From Pyrinomonadaceae bacterium (GTDB taxonomy: Bacteria > Acidobacteriota > Blastocatellia > Pyrinomonadales > Pyrinomonadaceae), in the NCBI GenBank assembly GCA_013812565.1, contig JACCTF010000542.1, positions 1 to 10,969 on the forward strand: DNA of 10,969 nt, read 5' to 3'. This document shows, piece by piece, positions 1 through 7,478 of the stretch. The notes beneath the pieces are model-generated. The model searched no databases, was not told the origin of the DNA, and saw only the letters and a list, made by a program, of their open reading frames with translations. The translations under genes and the position numbers were made by a program. Within the stretch, counting starts at the first letter, position 1; every line of letters starts with the position of its first letter.

Positions 1-639
1 GCGGCGGTCATCATCGTGCCGGGCGGCGGGCATCGTGAATTGTGGGTAGATCATGAAGGCCATCATCTCGCCAAATGGCTGAGCGCCCGCGGCATCGCTG
101 CCTTCGTGCTCAAGTATCGCCTCGCGCGCGAGCCTAATTCGACTTACAAAGTGGACGAACACGCGCTCATCGACACGCAACGCGCGATCCGCCTCGTGCG
201 CAGCCGGGCCCGAGGATGGGGCATCGCCCCGTCGCGCATCGGGGTGCTGGGCTTTTCCGCGGGTGGAGAATTAGCAGCGCTGGCGAGCATACGCTTCGAC
301 AGCGGTCTCAGGGAGGCAGCCGACGTAGTTGAGCGTGAGAGTTCCCGGCCTGATTTCCAAGCGGTGATTTACCCTGGAAGCTCCCACAGGATTGAACCGA
401 ACAAGGATACGCCGCCGGTCTTTCTTGCCTGTGGATACAAAGACCGGTCTGACATCTCACGAGGTCTGGCCGAAGTCTACTTAAAGTTCAAGGAGGTCGG
501 CGTCCCAGCTGAACTGCACATTTATGCCGGTGCCGGCCACGGGTTTGGCGTGCGCGAGAGGAATCGCCAAGCTGTGGCCACCTGGCCAGCGCGCTTTGAG
601 GAATGGCTGGCTGACCTTAGCTTGTTGCAAAAGCCATAA
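1..639 (+). CDS. Alpha/beta hydrolase, esterase (BD-FAE/acetylxylan esterase-like), 5' truncated
   Basis: The reading frame is open from base 1 and ends at TAA 637-639, so the gene starts upstream of the window. A GTG at 16 is inside the fold, because the residues before it (AAVIIVPGGGH) already form the first core strand and the oxyanion-hole PGGGH loop of the family. The nucleophile elbow G-F-S-A-G-G has Ser at window codon 86. A likely catalytic Asp is at codon 148 (GYKDRSD) and the His at codon 180 (GAGHGFG), so the triad looks complete and in the expected order. Such enzymes hydrolyse carboxyl esters, often acetyl or feruloyl groups on plant polysaccharides; the exact substrate cannot be read from the sequence. 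Any signal peptide would lie outside the window. The next sequence downstream is insertion-sequence debris, so no operon partner is visible on the 3' side. Confidence 0.88.
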   Translation, partial: AAVIIVPGGGHRELWVDHEGHHLAKWLSARGIAAFVLKYRLAREPNSTYKVDEHALIDTQRAIRLVRSRARGWGIAPSRIGVLGFSAGGELAALASIRFDSGLREAADVVERESSRPDFQAVIYPGSSHRIEPNKDTPPVFLACGYKDRSDISRGLAEVYLKFKEVGVPAELHIYAGAGHGFGVRERNRQAVATWPARFEEWLADLSLLQKP

Positions 640-722
640 TGGGTAGTGGCTCAAGTCCGAATGGCAGTTCGACTCAAGTTGTAACGTGCAAGAAACAGGC
701 GCACACAGCCGTCGTGCATCAC

Positions 723-893
723 TTAGGCACACACTGCGGCGAAGAAGTGGTTGGTCTGCGTCGATATGGTGTGCGTCGGTGGCTTGGTCAAAGACGCATT
801 CTGTTTGAGCGACTTGTGATACTCCTCAACTTTCCACCGTCTGAGATAGAAGGTCGTTACTTGCTCGTACGTGAGTGTCAAGTCGCTTGAGAC
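723..893 (-). pseudogene. IS4-family transposase, C-terminal fragment
   Basis: Read on the minus strand from 893 to a TAA at 723-725, this fragment encodes SSDLTLTYEQVTTFY, then LRRWKVEEYHKSLKQN, then TNHFFAAVCA. The YxxRWxVEExHKxLKQ block is the region around the catalytic Glu of IS4-type DDE transposases (Y-2-R-3-E-6-K signature). The first and second catalytic Asp regions are missing. The frame stops early, and the bases below 723 show no clear continuation. The fragment's upstream side ends at a TA dinucleotide (894-895), where IS630-like sequence begins. It is a non-functional remnant. The long plus-strand reading frame over this stretch (639-890) is only its shadow. Confidence 0.75.
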
Positions 894-895
894 TA

Positions 896-951
896 GTGCT
901 CTGTAAAGTTAGTCATTGTAGAGAAAACCTTGCCTCTTGTATCCTGTAAGC
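896..951 (+). mobile_element. Possible left end of an IS630-family element
   Basis: The stretch starts directly after a TA dinucleotide at 894-895 with GTGCTCTGTAAAGTTAG and runs to the ATG of the IS630-type transposase fragment at 952. IS630/Tc1-mariner elements insert at TA and carry their terminal repeats a few tens of bases before the transposase start, so position and sequence fit a left end. The IS4-like reading frame breaks off exactly at this TA, which fits an insertion into an older IS4 copy. No matching inverted copy is visible elsewhere in the window, so the right end is lost or diverged. Confidence 0.35.
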
Positions 952-1194
952 ATGGCAAGGAAAGCACACCCGATCAACTTAACGGACGACGACCTCCGCT
1001 CTTTAATAACTCTGCTCAAGCGGGGCACTTCGGCTGCCAGAGTCCAGACGCGCGCTCGCATTCTCACTTTGCTGCATCGCGGGCAAGCGCCAGACGAGAT
1101 TGCCCGGCTAATAAGATTGAGGTGGTGGCGACAAGGCTTTCTGCCAAAAGACGCGATGAACTATAGCTTTCAAGAAAAAGAAAATCTGAAATAG
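952..1194 (+). pseudogene. IS630-family transposase, N-terminal fragment
   Basis: ATG at 952 opens MARKAHPINLTDDDL, followed by LLKRGTSAARVQTRARIL and HRGQAPDEIARLIR. This is the N-terminal helix-turn-helix region typical of IS630-family transposases, where it binds the terminal repeats. The resemblance ends at about base 1116 (residue 55). The remaining 25 or so residues to the TAG at 1192-1194 look unrelated, and no DDE catalytic domain follows on this strand. No Shine-Dalgarno site is evident. It is a broken gene. A C-terminal piece of the same family lies next to it on the other strand, so the two cannot form one transcript as they stand. Confidence 0.72.
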
Positions 1195-1198
1195 TGCA

Positions 1199-1401
1199 TC
1201 AGGCTGCCAGTGCTAGTTCTCCCGGCAGACTGCACAGCGCCAGGATCTCTTGCGGAGCATTCTCAAATCTGATCAGTGCCGCTCAACTCTACATGTCAGG
1301 GCGTCGAACGTCGCGAAGTAATGCAGGTGCGTCTCCTCTTGTTTGATCTTTTTCCACAGCTTCTCAATCGGATGGTAGTCCGGTGAATAGCTCGGACGCA
1401 C
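1199..1401 (-). pseudogene. IS630-family transposase, C-terminal fragment with frameshift
   Basis: The minus strand encodes PSYSPDYHPIEKLWKKIK, then ETHLHYFATFDALT. The SPDYxPIExLW block is the hallmark around the third catalytic acidic residue of IS630-family DDE transposases. This frame would stop at a TGA near 1275. Shifting by one base near 1277-1282 restores ALIRFENAPQEILALCS and then LPGELALAA before a TGA at 1199-1201, which matches the usual C-terminus of the family. A single-base deletion therefore explains the break. Sequence above about 1401 may still be transposase (to about 1440) but is too degenerate to be sure. The N-terminal part and the first two catalytic Asp residues are missing here. 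Confidence 0.75.
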
Positions 1402-1452
1402 AGACCTTGAATATTCTGTAGTTGTTAAGCGTGCGTAATCGGCAGATGCTCG

Positions 1453-1470
1453 CCGCAGTCTTAACTGCGG
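1453..1470. repeat. Short inverted repeat (7-bp arms, 4-nt loop)
   Basis: CCGCAGT (1453-1459) and ACTGCGG (1464-1470) are perfect inverted copies around CTTA, 20 bases before the ribosome binding site of the large cytochrome gene. It could be a hairpin in the 5' untranslated leader or a dispersed repeat unit. No run of T follows, so a rho-independent terminator is unlikely. Confidence 0.3.
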
Positions 1471-1487
1471 GCAGATCTACATCGCAA

Positions 1488-1498
1488 AAAGGAGGGAG
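1488..1498 (+). promoter_or_regulatory. Strong ribosome binding site fixing the GTG start at 1504
   Basis: AAAGGAGGGAG carries GGAGG at 1491-1495, 8 bases before GTG at 1504. That spacing, and the signal peptide that follows directly, fix the GTG as the start. No ATG lies in frame nearby. Confidence 0.75.
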
Positions 1499-1503
1499 CA
1501 ATT

Positions 1504-4500
1504 GTGAAAACTAGAAGACTTAAAATTGTTTGCCTCATCGCTGTCATAGCTTTTGTGGCGCTCACTTCGCTGACTTCGAGGATCACGCTGCGCGTGGAAG
1601 CAGGTGGCGCAAAAAGCTTTAGAAAGCTGATTGATAAGCGTGAGCGCCTGATGGCCCAGGCGGCAAAAAAATACCTCCTGCCCGCGCCCAAAACAGACAA
1701 CGTTTATTCGTTGCTGATCTCACTGCCCGCGCCTGCCGCGCTCGGCAATGGTGGCACACTGCTGGTCACCTTACGTAGCGGGCCGAAGATCATCGCGAGC
1801 AAATCGCTGCACGTCGGCGATCCCGATCTTTACACGCTGTTTCACTTAAATGGCGAGGCGGGCGAGATCGAAGTCATCTCTGCTGCTTCATTGCCGGTCG
1901 AACACACCATTACTATTCTTGAATGGCCGGAGAGCAAAACCAGCCAAGTAATCCCCGAAGCCGAGCCGAACGATTCGTGGCGCGAGTCGAACCGGTTTGA
2001 ACTGAGCCAAACCGTCTGGGCCACCGCCGATGACAAGCCTTACATTCTGCCACTTAATGAAGCCACGCCCGCGCACGGCGCGGTGCCGTACGCGCAACAG
2101 CCGGAGTTGACTCTTGACCGTCTGCCCGATGGTGGCGTCGATTGGTTCACGTTCTCTTACGACGGCGCGCAGCCAAAGCTTGTGCATTTCGAGCTTGATC
2201 TGCTCGAACGCGATAACATCCCGGTAGACGTGGCGATCTTTACGGTCGAAAACGGCGAAACAAAAACCTACGAACGCGGCGCTGATCCGGTTACTCCGCC
2301 GCACGAAGTACAAGCGTTGCCCGGCAATAAATTTACGACGCGCGTGATTACCAAAGGAACTTACTACGTGCGCGTGGATGCGAACCACGTCTTCTATCAA
2401 CTCCGCACGGCGATGTATGACTTGCCGCCCTACACCGATCCGCCCCGGGCTGTGCGCGCCGGGATGGATTATCTGGTCAGCGCGGGCGACAGTTGGCACG
2501 CCAACACGCCGCGCCACGGCGGCATCGTCAACCGCGTCTCCAGCAACCACCACGAAACGCAAACTTGCATCGCCTGCCACGCCACTCACTTCACCACGCG
2601 CGGCGAGTTGACGGCCAAGCAGAACGGCTACGCGGTCAACAAACGATCATCGCTGCAATTCCTGACCGAGCGACTGGCTAACAACCCGCGCCCGTTCTAC
2701 GGCCATCCGGAAGCCTACTGGACGAACGTCATCAGTGCCTCGGCCAACGTAATGAGTAGGCTGGCCGCGCTCGTCAATCAATTCGATCAAGAGTTCACGG
2801 GCGAACACCGCCTGTCATTGCTCAAAGGCGTCGCCGGTTATCTGAAGATTTACTACCGCGGCCGCACTGAGCTACCCAGCGACGAAAGCAACGGCAACAC
2901 TCCGCTGGTGAGCACCTACGAAGTCGCTTGGTATAGTTGGAAAGTGTTCGCTGAGCTGAGCAAGCTGACGGGCGAGAACGAATACAGCAAATACCGCGAT
3001 CAGCTTCGCAAGCTGATCGAACAAGACAAGATCAAGAACAACATTGATCTGTGCTACCAGACGATTGCGCTGATTGAAATTGACCGCGCGGCTTATGTGG
3101 ACAAGATCAAACGCAACGCCGAACGCCTCCTTGCGCTGCAACGGCCGGACGGCCAATGGTCAATGCTGTTTGAGCCGCACAGCCCGGCGGTCGAGTTCCA
3201 GACATATCACTGCCTCTACACACTCGCTCGCGCAGGCTACTCGCCCGAACATCCGCAGATCGCCAAGGCATTGAAGTTCGCGCTGGCGCGTCAGCAGGAG
3301 TTCGGCGCGTGGTTCGACCCCGTGCAGTCGTATGAAAACTTCCGCACGCCGTTCCGCGAAACGCAGTTTGCCGTGATGGCGCTGTCGGAGTTTTACAAGG
3401 ATTCAAAGGGAAAAGGTTGGCAGGCCGGCCTTGAGCCGCTGCCCAGCAAGCTGGCTGAAGGCGATGCGCTGTTGCGGTTGCAGCAGATTGATAACGTGTG
3501 GGATCAGCCGTCATCACAACTGACCGATGATTTGATTACCAGTCTCCGAAGCGAAGAACCGATGATGCGGATGGCTGCCGCCGCCGCGCTTGGTCGCACG
3601 AAGGCGAAAGAGGCGATCAAGCCGTTGAGCCGTCTGCTTGGTGATCGCAGCAAGCTGGTGCAACTTGCTGCGGCGCAAGCGCTACGCCGCCTCGCGTCAC
3701 AGTCCGTAGCCCCGCCCCCGGGCGGGATTACAAACCCGATTCTTACGGCGCTCAAACAGCCGGACGAACGCACCCGCTGGGGCGCGACGCGCATCTTCGC
3801 GCAGCATTTCGCTGATCTCGCTGGCCAAAACGAGATCGCTGACAAACTGCTCGCGCTGCTGGCTGACCCGGTCATCACCGTGCGCGTGCAAGCGGCGCAA
3901 GCGCTCGTTCGCTTGTTCTACTGGACGAAGGAGGAGGCCCTGCAAGATCGCATCGCCGATACCTTTATCGCCCGGATGTCAATCCAAGAGCATCCCTGGA
4001 TGCGGCGCAACCTGCGCGAAGGCTTCTACAACTTGGCTGATGAGAACGTGCGTTACCTCTACAACAACTGGATCGGCCATCTGGCCGAGCAGGAGGACCG
4101 CGACCGCGCGACGCGCGCGCACCGCGAAGCCAGCCGGCGAATGGCCGAACGCATCGCCCGCGCGCTCGAAACCGGTAATGAACTGCAACGCGAAGGACTG
4201 CTACGCGGCCTAACCGAATTCCACCTACGTAGTGGCGGCTACGCCAACGCGGGCCGCTACACGCGCATCGGCAACGACATCGAAACAATCGTCTTCTACG
4301 CCGAAGGCGCGCCGGCGATGGAACGCGCACTCGCGCCGTTGGTGAACTCATCTGATGCCACACGCCGACAGCAAGCGATGCTCGCCTCCTACACGCTGCG
4401 CGACAACACGCTCATGAATCTGCCGCTTCAGGTAATGCAACGACTTAACGACACGGATCCGTCAGTGCGCGCCGTAGCCAACGAGTTCTACCGCTCGCTA

Positions 4501-5565
4501 CCACTTAAGGTCGTGGAGCAGAACCGACGCGAGGCCATGAAAGTATTAAAAGACCTGCTCGCCAGCCGCTACCCTGAAGCGCAGATCGCGGCGTTTGATC
4601 GCATTAAGGCATTGGGTGAAGATCGCAAACAGTTTGACGCCGAAGTGAGAAGCTTCGTGCTGAACACGGAAAGCGGGGCTGATAAGAAGACTGCCGCCGC
4701 GGCGCTGCGTGCGCTGGCTGACTTCCCGCACCTCGCCAACGACGCTGCCATCCAGCAACGCATCGCCTCGGCGCTGCAATCCGCAGACGCGGAGCTATCC
4801 CGCGCGGCCACGCAACTGGTGCTGTTCGCGCCTGCCTTGCGCGGATTGCCTACTGTCTCCGCCGCACTCGACGACTTACTCAAGTCTCAATCAGCAGCCA
4901 AGCGCAAAATGATCCTCGACTTAATTAACACCGACAAGCCGGTGGAAAACGATTTGCGCCTAATCAGCCTCTTGGCCGAATCGCTCGAAGACCCGGATGA
5001 AAGCGTGCGCACCGCCGCGCTTAACGCCGTGCGCCGCGTTAAGACCTTGCAGGCCAATGCCGCCATCCGTGCCGGACTAGCCAAGCTGACCAAAGACCCG
5101 AACCAGCGCCTTCAGGGGCTCGCCATTGCGATCTACCAGGGCCAGGGCGGCGGCGTGACGTTAGATTTACGCGCGGAAGAAATACTTGATTACAACTTCT
5201 TCGTCCAGCGCGTGATGCCGCTGTTGGCGCGCAAAGGTGCCGACGGCAACGCCTGCGTTAATTGCCACGTCACGCACACCATCTTCAAACTCAACGAGCC
5301 AAACAAAGAGGGTCGCTTCACCGAAGCGCAACTGCGCGAAAACTATCGCTCGGCGCTGAAGGTGGTTGACCTGATCAATCCCGAGAACGGCCTGCTGCTG
5401 CGTAAGCCGACGGGCGATGCGTCGCAAGAAGGTTTGATCGGCGCAAAGACGACACCGCATGGTGGCGGGAGGCGTTGGCAGGGCGCAGGCGATCAGGCGT
5501 ATCAGATTGTGTTGGAGTGGATCAATGGCGCGAAGGTGCCGGCAGCGAGGGGAGGGCAAAAATGA
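1504..5565 (+). CDS. Exported diheme c-type cytochrome with PPC-like, QW-repeat and HEAT-repeat domains
   Basis: This is a 1353-residue protein started by GTG. Residues 1-35 look like an export signal: basic MKTRRLK, a hydrophobic stretch, then polar residues. At about 150-300 is a PPC-like beta-sandwich (AEPND at 153-157, VDWFTF near 213, GTYYVRVD near 287). The first heme site is CIACH at 355-359. An alpha-helical region at about 440-640 holds two QxxxGxW repeats (QRPDGQW 546-552, QQEFGAW 597-603), as in alpha/alpha-toroid proteins. HEAT-like helical repeats fill about 675-830 and 940-1215. The second heme site, CVNCH, is at 1251-1255 near the C-terminus, in a context like the small cytochrome domains common in Planctomycetes and Acidobacteria. 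Both hemes sit in CxxCHxTH. The protein should be periplasmic or surface-exposed and could carry electrons or act as a large binding scaffold. No catalytic domain is recognised and the electron partner is unknown. It is isolated, with IS remnants on both sides. Confidence 0.85.
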   Translation: MKTRRLKIVCLIAVIAFVALTSLTSRITLRVEAGGAKSFRKLIDKRERLMAQAAKKYLLPAPKTDNVYSLLISLPAPAALGNGGTLLVTLRSGPKIIASKSLHVGDPDLYTLFHLNGEAGEIEVISAASLPVEHTITILEWPESKTSQVIPEAEPNDSWRESNRFELSQTVWATADDKPYILPLNEATPAHGAVPYAQQPELTLDRLPDGGVDWFTFSYDGAQPKLVHFELDLLERDNIPVDVAIFTVENGETKTYERGADPVTPPHEVQALPGNKFTTRVITKGTYYVRVDANHVFYQLRTAMYDLPPYTDPPRAVRAGMDYLVSAGDSWHANTPRHGGIVNRVSSNHHETQTCIACHATHFTTRGELTAKQNGYAVNKRSSLQFLTERLANNPRPFYGHPEAYWTNVISASANVMSRLAALVNQFDQEFTGEHRLSLLKGVAGYLKIYYRGRTELPSDESNGNTPLVSTYEVAWYSWKVFAELSKLTGENEYSKYRDQLRKLIEQDKIKNNIDLCYQTIALIEIDRAAYVDKIKRNAERLLALQRPDGQWSMLFEPHSPAVEFQTYHCLYTLARAGYSPEHPQIAKALKFALARQQEFGAWFDPVQSYENFRTPFRETQFAVMALSEFYKDSKGKGWQAGLEPLPSKLAEGDALLRLQQIDNVWDQPSSQLTDDLITSLRSEEPMMRMAAAAALGRTKAKEAIKPLSRLLGDRSKLVQLAAAQALRRLASQSVAPPPGGITNPILTALKQPDERTRWGATRIFAQHFADLAGQNEIADKLLALLADPVITVRVQAAQALVRLFYWTKEEALQDRIADTFIARMSIQEHPWMRRNLREGFYNLADENVRYLYNNWIGHLAEQEDRDRATRAHREASRRMAERIARALETGNELQREGLLRGLTEFHLRSGGYANAGRYTRIGNDIETIVFYAEGAPAMERALAPLVNSSDATRRQQAMLASYTLRDNTLMNLPLQVMQRLNDTDPSVRAVANEFYRSLPLKVVEQNRREAMKVLKDLLASRYPEAQIAAFDRIKALGEDRKQFDAEVRSFVLNTESGADKKTAAAALRALADFPHLANDAAIQQRIASALQSADAELSRAATQLVLFAPALRGLPTVSAALDDLLKSQSAAKRKMILDLINTDKPVENDLRLISLLAESLEDPDESVRTAALNAVRRVKTLQANAAIRAGLAKLTKDPNQRLQGLAIAIYQGQGGGVTLDLRAEEILDYNFFVQRVMPLLARKGADGNACVNCHVTHTIFKLNEPNKEGRFTEAQLRENYRSALKVVDLINPENGLLLRKPTGDASQEGLIGAKTTPHGGGRRWQGAGDQAYQIVLEWINGAKVPAARGGQK
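3711..3726. repeat. GC-rich inverted repeat inside the cytochrome gene
   Basis: CCCGCCC (3711-3717) and GGGCGGG (3720-3726) are perfect inverted copies separated by CC. They encode part of a Pro/Gly linker (APPPGGITNP) between HEAT-like helices, so the reading frame is kept. It may be a REP-like unit tolerated in a loop, or just a Pro/Gly-codon effect. Confidence 0.35.
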
Positions 5566-5643
5566 GGGATGTATAGCAAGAAGTGAGTTAAGGAGGGTGC
5601 GGGGGGCAGAATAATGTCTCGTCTTTTGACCGTCTGAGCTTTC

Positions 5644-5691
5644 GGAGGTGTTTGTATGCGCGGGACATATTATAAGATGGTACTGTCAACT
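5644..5691 (+). other. Orphan gene start: strong ribosome binding site with a 12-codon reading frame
   Basis: CGGAGGTG (5643-5650) sits 5 bases before ATG at 5656, a good translation start, but the frame closes after 12 codons (TAA 5689-5691). From about 5677 the sequence (ATGGTACTGTCAACTTAATG) may be the outer end of the IS6-family remnant that follows. The visible start may thus belong to a gene cut by that insertion. It could also be chance or a short leader peptide; no family can be named. Confidence 0.25.
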
Positions 5692-5779
5692 TAATGTGGT
5701 GAGGAGATAAGTGCGACTCAATTAAGGACGAGATGAACCATGTGTCGTTAACTATACTCGTTGATTAGGCTGCTGATCT

Positions 5780-6160
5780 TCACACTGCCATCTGGATGCA
5801 GCTTATCTCTACCAAGGTCGCAAACCTCAACTTCATCTCTTCTCGGTAGTGCTCGGCTGTCAGCAGATGGCGTCGTACTCGGAAGTGTGAGTCGATATGG
5901 CTGAAGGCCGCCAGCAAGCGCTGCACCCGTCTTGCTGACTTGAACCTCCTCCTCATCACACGCTCTCGTACTCTGGTCGGCTGGTGGGAGTTCTCCACTC
6001 GGTTGTTCAACCCTTTGTGCTGGCGGTGCTCTACTCCGGGCATGACCTCAGCCTTGGCCGCATGCTAGATGCCCGGGTGATCAGTGATGATCATGCGCGG
6101 CACGTACTGCAAACCCTTCAGCAACCTTGCCGCATTTCTTGGCCTCATCTTCGGGGACAA
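5780..6160 (-). pseudogene. IS6-family transposase, C-terminal remnant
   Basis: On the minus strand, RLLKGLQYVPRMIITDHPGI (6127 downward) is followed by a TAG at 6065-6067. In the same frame come HAAKAEVMPGVEHRQHKGL, NNRVENSHQPTRVRER and RRHLLTAEHYREE, to a TGA at 5780-5782. This is the second half of an IS6-type DDE transposase: the Asp of IITD and the Glu of VENSHQPT are the second and third catalytic residues. The internal stop and the lack of a recognisable N-terminal third (zinc finger/HTH and first Asp) show it is dead. Weaker similarity (RNAARLLKG) reaches up to about 6160. A possible terminal repeat is at about 5678-5700; the opposite end was not found. Confidence 0.8.
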
Positions 6161-6672
6161 TGAATCATCGGCCTTTGTCGAACACGGCTGAGACGCGCCC
6201 GCTTGGTCGTGACACTTCAAGCAGTATGGTTCCCTAATCCTCATAAGCTCTTGCGCCTCCGCAGCGACTCTTATTACTTCTTACGGCTGAGCACCCGCCG
6301 CAACAGTGCCGCCGTCGCCTGTGCGTCGCTAGTGTTTGCGTCCATAAACTTATTAGCTTAAGTTGAAAATCAAAAACCTTTGCCGATCTACTCGGACAGA
6401 GGTTATACGAAGCGACTTGCATCTTATTACTGCTGCGACTAAAAAGAGCGGGCGCGCTATTCAACGAGAACTTTGCCGCGTACCTACCATCACTCCCAAA
6501 TATTTGCGTTCAATCTTCGCTGCAATGACGCGGCTTCCGACGATAACGAGCCGGTTTTCAACGGTGCTACCCGAGCGCCGCGTGAGAGGGGATCGAACCC
6601 GCAGTGACTTTATCGGAAGCCGCAGTGTACCCTTATTAGTAGTCGTGCTCGGAGCTTAATCAGTCAGATTCT
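6161..6672. other. Unassigned intergenic stretch, probably decayed
   Basis: About 510 bases between the IS6 remnant and the DUF72 gene. Open frames on both strands (such as 6363-6659 plus, 6234-6464 minus) give low-complexity Arg/Ser/Thr-rich peptides with no family resemblance and no ribosome binding site, so they are not called as genes. The lower part may include the lost N-terminal region of the IS6 transposase, scrambled by frameshifts. A tRNA T-arm-like motif (GGTTCGATCCCC, minus strand, about 6588-6599) occurs, but no full cloverleaf could be built around it. Confidence 0.5.
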
Positions 6673-7407
6673 TTGCCCGTGACAATCCACATCGGCACCT
6701 CAGGATGGAGTTATGACCATTGGCAGGGCGTCCTCTACCCTCATGCGGTTCCAGTGGGCGACAGGCTCAGCTTTTATCTTCAGCATTTCACGACCGTGGA
6801 AGTGAACAGCTCCCACTATCATTGGCCACGTGATGCCACTTTCATCCGTTGGCGCAACCTCATTCCGGATGACTTTTTGATGACAGTCAAAGCTCCGCGC
6901 GGGCTGACCCACGCCGCCCGTCTCTTTGCACCGGAGAGATGGATAGCACGAATACAGCGCGGGCTCGCTTGTTTGGGAGCGAAGAAGGGCGTGCTGTTGG
7001 TGCAGCTACCGCCACAGTTCGCATATGATCACGCGCGCCTCGACTACTTTCTGCGAACTCTGCCGGCTGGTCTCAAAGTAGCCGTTGAATTGCGGCATTC
7101 AAGTTGGCACTGCCAAAGCGTCTTTGAGATGCTCGAGCAGCGTGGTGCGGCGTACTGCGTAATGAGTGGCGCACACCTCCCGTGTATGCTGCGCGCCACC
7201 ACATCCTTCGTCTATGTGCGGCTGCATGGCCCTGATAGAGAACACCTCTACGGCGGGTCGTACTCTGAGTGTGACCTTCAGTGGTGGGCTGATCGCATCC
7301 GTGAGTGGGAATGGCTGAGGCGAGACGTCTTCGTCTATTTCAATAATGATGGAGGCGGCAATGCGGTAAGGAATGCCGCACGGTTGAAGCAGATACTGAC
7401 TTTGTAA
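6673..7407 (+). CDS. DUF72 (YecE-like) family protein
   Basis: A 244-residue protein, the normal length for the DUF72 family. Family blocks appear in order: IHIGTSGWSYDHW (5-17), VEVNSSHYHWP (42-52), VKAPRGLTH (72-80), GVLLVQLPPQF (106-116), VAVELRHSSW (136-145), YVRLHG (181-186), YGGSYS (193-198) and FVYFNNDGGGNAVRNAARL (220-238). DUF72 proteins adopt a TIM-barrel-like fold with a conserved polar pocket; the biochemical role is not settled. It is expected to be cytoplasmic, with no signal peptide. The start is uncertain: TTG at 6673 or GTG at 6679, with no ATG in frame and only GGAG at 6651-6654, which is rather far upstream. Conserved sequence begins a few residues after either start, so little or nothing is lost. 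It stands alone, with no same-strand neighbour in coupling distance. Confidence 0.9.
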   Translation: MPVTIHIGTSGWSYDHWQGVLYPHAVPVGDRLSFYLQHFTTVEVNSSHYHWPRDATFIRWRNLIPDDFLMTVKAPRGLTHAARLFAPERWIARIQRGLACLGAKKGVLLVQLPPQFAYDHARLDYFLRTLPAGLKVAVELRHSSWHCQSVFEMLEQRGAAYCVMSGAHLPCMLRATTSFVYVRLHGPDREHLYGGSYSECDLQWWADRIREWEWLRRDVFVYFNNDGGGNAVRNAARLKQILTL

Positions 7408-7414
7408 GAGTCTA

Positions 7415-7431
7415 CTACTCGCTACGAGTGG
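7415..7431 (+). terminator. Weak hairpin just after the DUF72 gene
   Basis: CTACTCG (7415-7421) pairs with CGAGTGG (7425-7431) around a CTA loop, with one G-T pair, 8 bases after the stop codon. No T-run follows, so it is at best a weak or factor-assisted terminator. Confidence 0.25.
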
Positions 7432-7478
7432 CTACCACAGGATCGACCTTGGTTGCCGTGCACGCATGGATTTTAAAA

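Noticed and set aside
639..890. Plus-strand 83-codon frame after the esterase gene
   Set aside because: Antisense to the recognisable IS4 transposase fragment, with no ribosome binding site.
1888..2589. Long minus-strand open frame (233 codons) under the large cytochrome gene
   Set aside because: Shadow of the GC-rich coding sequence; the plus-strand frame has clear heme motifs and domains, this one none.
6190..6240. CxxCH heme-like motif (CLKCH) on the minus strand near the IS6 remnant
   Set aside because: Lies in a degenerate frame with no signal peptide or cytochrome context; a chance match.
6274..6345. Small minus-strand frame of 23 residues (MDANTSDAQATAALLRRVL, then SRKK)
   Set aside because: Protein-like, but without a ribosome binding site or recognisable family, and inside decayed DNA.
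6530..6640. tRNA gene on the minus strand, suggested by GGTTCGATCCCC
   Set aside because: With the T-arm fixed, the anticodon stem and acceptor stem do not pair and the D-arm is missing, so no tRNA is called.
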